A program made the position numbers and the translations under genes. The notes beneath the pieces were generated by a model. The model was not told where the DNA came from. It saw only the letters and a list, made by a program, of their open reading frames with translations, and searched no databases. This document shows positions 61,171 through 64,000 of a stretch of 64,000 nucleotides of DNA, one piece after another (the stretch's first letter is position 1; each line of letters begins with the position of its first letter). The stretch comes from Apostichopus japonicus. Lineage: Eukaryota; Echinodermata; Holothuroidea; Aspidochirotida; Stichopodidae. The stretch lies in contig NC_092574.1 in NCBI RefSeq assembly GCF_037975245.1, positions 21,975,713-22,039,712 of the forward strand. The letters are read 5' to 3'.

Positions 61171-64000
61171 GGCGGGATAAAGATGTTTCGGGAGATGAAA
61201 GGGAAGAAGAGAAGGAAGGCTGGAAAAGAAGGGACAGGAAAAACATAGAGAAGATATGAAGAAAGGAATTGCTCTTTGTTGAATCTTGTTGGTTTGGGGT
61301 TTTATGTAGTGATATTATTTGCATTCTTCACATCTATTGGCAAAAAGAGGATCAGATTCTTTGGACAGAATTTATTATTTGTCTTGGAAACAGTAATTGA
61401 TGATTCTCATTTCGACATGAAGCACTGAAATGGTCATAACAGCAGTAGTCATGGGCACAAGCCACCTCCCCCCTCCCACACCAACATGGCTTCCATTACC
61501 TATGTTCTGCCCTTTCATCCATTCTCTCCTCCCCCCCCCCTCTCATTTGCTATGCCCCTCTTCCACTTCCTATGTCTGCTAAGCCACTGGTTTTGTTTAA
61601 TATTCAATATTACATTACATATGAGTTTCCCTGCACAGACGGTGTTCCTTTGGAGGTAAAGGCTTCTGTTGAAAGGGTTCATGTGACTTGGGCAAATAAA
61701 CAGAAATATTCTCTTACAGAGAAACAACATTTCTCTGTCAATGACAGCTAAAAGGACAATATTCACAAAATGGTCACTGAAAACAAAAAGCAGCAACAAT
61801 TTGATAACAAGCCCTTCTCAGTTATTTTTTTGGAATTGGAGAGGTTTTTCTCACGTTATTTGATTTTCAGACAGGTCTATTATCTGCAAACCATTATTTC
61901 TTGAGGCAGAAGATCCAGCTGAGAAATTTAACGTTTACAATGGCACTGTCAAATTTTTGGCACTTTTTGTAGACTTTAATGTGGGGCCCAAGACTATAGG
62001 TATAAACAGCTCAAAGGAGATGAACACTTATAATACAAGATTAATCAATTTCGTCAATTATAATTGCGAGTGAATCTCCCCCCAAAAAATCTAAGTATTA
62101 TGTCAAAATGCTTTGAATTTGTGTAGAGTTTTTCTAATAATTAGGTTTTGTGTCCCTATATGGTCTCTTAAATAGTCAGCTGTTTGCATAAAGGTCGATC
62201 CTCAAGTTGTTAATTCACTGTATCCCACATCAAAAAAATGATATCTCACATCAGACAGATCATAAGAAAGGTGTCTAATTTTAGTGTATGTCATAGTTTT
62301 TTCTCATGCCATATATGCTTATACACAAATTTCATTAATGCACTCTATAATCCTTACAAATGTTGATAAGTATTGTAATTAATGCAAAGATACACTGCTT
62401 CCAGCTTTTTACCGTTGATAATTGTAATGCCAATGAGTGCTGTTGCAATCAGCATAAGCATGTGATACCTCAATGAAATATTGTGATTTTAAGAAAACAG
62501 CATTGATACAGTATGAGTCAGTTGGAAACATCACAATGTGTTAAAAGAAACTAAGAACATGGAAAAAATTGTGATGTTGCTAAAAACTTCCTAATCGTTT
62601 CAGAAATTAAACATATTTGATTGACTTAAAAAACTGAATTTTGAAATACATGGAGACATTACTAATGTACTCAAATTTTGCCAAGTTCATAGATTTATAA
62701 TAATAATAATATTAATAATAATAATAATAATAATAATAAAAATAATAATTTATACTTTTTCTAGATTATGCACCTTTCTATGGAACCTGACTGTAACTGG
62801 TTCTTTATACCTGATATATTTTAAAGCCTTTGTAAAATCATGAGGACACAATGCTATAACAATTTATACTAGAAATTTCCACCAGTAATTTTGAACCAGC
62901 AGGAAAATTTTCCCAATGAAAGTATTTGAAGGACAATAGAAGTGCAAAATGTCACTTAAACAATAAGCAACCGGTTGACCTCTTACGGTTTCAAGTTTTT
63001 ACCACGATACCCAAATCAATTTCTCCCAGTGTGTGCCACTGCCCCGCCTGTCTGTCTCAGTCAAGCCACTACCAATGCCATTGTATGGTATTACTGTACT
63101 GAGCAAATAGTGTGAGTTATTGCCAATTATGTTAAGATATGGTTCCACTATGAAAAATCTTGTTAGTGAAGTCTAGACCACTAGGACAGGTATAATGATT
63201 AACCTGGTATACCACCATGTTGTCATTTCTAAGTATTATACTATATATGAAGGTATAGCTGTCAGTAGCAATATAAAGCAAAAACTTCCATGATTATGAG
63301 AGGAGAGAGGTGAAGAACCAAATTGGAACCCTGAGCAACAGTAGGAGTGTTGGGACAGGAGAGGAAGGATAGAGGGTGACATTGGTATTGGACATTGCAA
63401 AGGATTGATGATAACATGGGGGTGGGGGGGGGAGGGATGGTAAAAGAGAGGTGTAGAGAAGGAAGGAGAGAGAGAGGCGAAGAAGGAATGTAAAATGGTC
63501 TGGGGGATAAGCCAAATATTGTTGTTTATACTGAAATGTTAATAAATGGATAATTTTTTTTTAGTACCTGTACTGAAGCTAAACTTAAACTATTTCATTA
63601 ACTTCATTAATAGACCTAATGAGAAATTATTGGTGGCTTTTGAATTTTGAAAAGTCATCAGGACCCCAAAACATAATATGTTCTTTTATTAATTAGTGCA
63701 TATTTTAAAGTTGTTTTAAATATCTGTTTTTCACATTTTAATAAAATTATTGTTAAGAGTAAGAATCAACAACAATGCAGACCTCTGCAGGTCTGTTTGA
63801 GATTTTTAAAGACGTATCAAGATTGTGTCAAATGTCTTCTGTATGAGCTGCTATGATAAACATATCCAAAGTGGTTCATTATTTCTTAATTTGATCTGCT
63901 TTCATTAGATTTACTGTATGTACATGGACCCTCAAAATCACCAGATCCTTTAAAGTCAATAATCTGATCAATAAGGGGATTGTATTTTTTTATCAGCTCT
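61171..64000 (+). other. Intron-like DNA with simple repeats; no gene seen
   Basis: Holds a C-rich run near 61531-61542, an (AAT)n microsatellite at about 62697-62748, and a purine-rich zone at 63296-63490 whose minus-strand frame is low-complexity. No ankyrin exon is visible before the window ends. Confidence 0.45.
62697..62748 (+). repeat. (AAT)n microsatellite
   Basis: About 17 AAT units with one or two interruptions. Confidence 0.92.

Overview
The window reads as a stretch of animal nuclear DNA that is AT-rich, mostly non-coding and dense in young repeats. No open reading frame looks like a full-length gene, and almost all of the longer ones are chance frames or run through low-complexity or tandem repeats. 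Short nonautonomous hAT transposons with intact 8-bp target duplications, tRNA-derived SINEs of a kind common in marine invertebrates, many TACTGTAC/TACAGTA words and CpG that is rich in patches and poor elsewhere all suggest a marine invertebrate deuterostome, most likely an echinoderm. That assignment is an inference from style, not from a marker gene.

The best-supported gene feature is one coding exon on the + strand (44746-44892). It has a strong acceptor, an ATG at 44782, 37 codons and a phase-0 donor. Its peptide looks like the start of an ankyrin-repeat protein, and I tentatively compare it with KIDINS220/ARMS. A TATA-type promoter and a non-coding leader exon with a perfect CAG|GTGAGT donor lie at about 2644-2919. 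If they belong to the same gene, its first intron is about 42 kb. Further candidate first exons with good donors end at 15079, 38730 and 50247. The one at 50182-50247 carries its own ATG and the same phase 0 as the 44.8-kb exon, so the locus may be a multi-promoter gene with two different N-termini. The remaining ankyrin exons are not visible and should lie beyond 64000.

Layout: 1-2640 is upstream flank in which CpG is retained. 2644-2919 is a candidate promoter and leader. 2920-44745 is CpG-poor, intron-like DNA with embedded repeats: hAT elements at 13.6, 29.3 and 31.6 kb, a SINE at 18.1-18.5 kb, a three-copy repeat of about 194 bp at 30 kb, 92-bp minisatellite arrays of opposite orientation at 36.2 and 42.5 kb, and a minisatellite at 39.4 kb. 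44746-44892 is the coding exon. 48.5-50.25 kb is a second CpG-retaining zone that ends in the alternative start exon. 50.25-64 kb is again intron-like, with a hAT element (50.8 kb), a tandem duplication containing an inserted hairpin element (54.7-56 kb), a foldback element (58.3 kb) and a ten-unit purine-rich minisatellite (60.5-61.2 kb).

There is no bacterial operon, CRISPR array, rRNA gene or intact tRNA gene, and I saw no viral gene. All gene models rest on splice-site and reading-frame inspection by eye, with no transcript or homology search.
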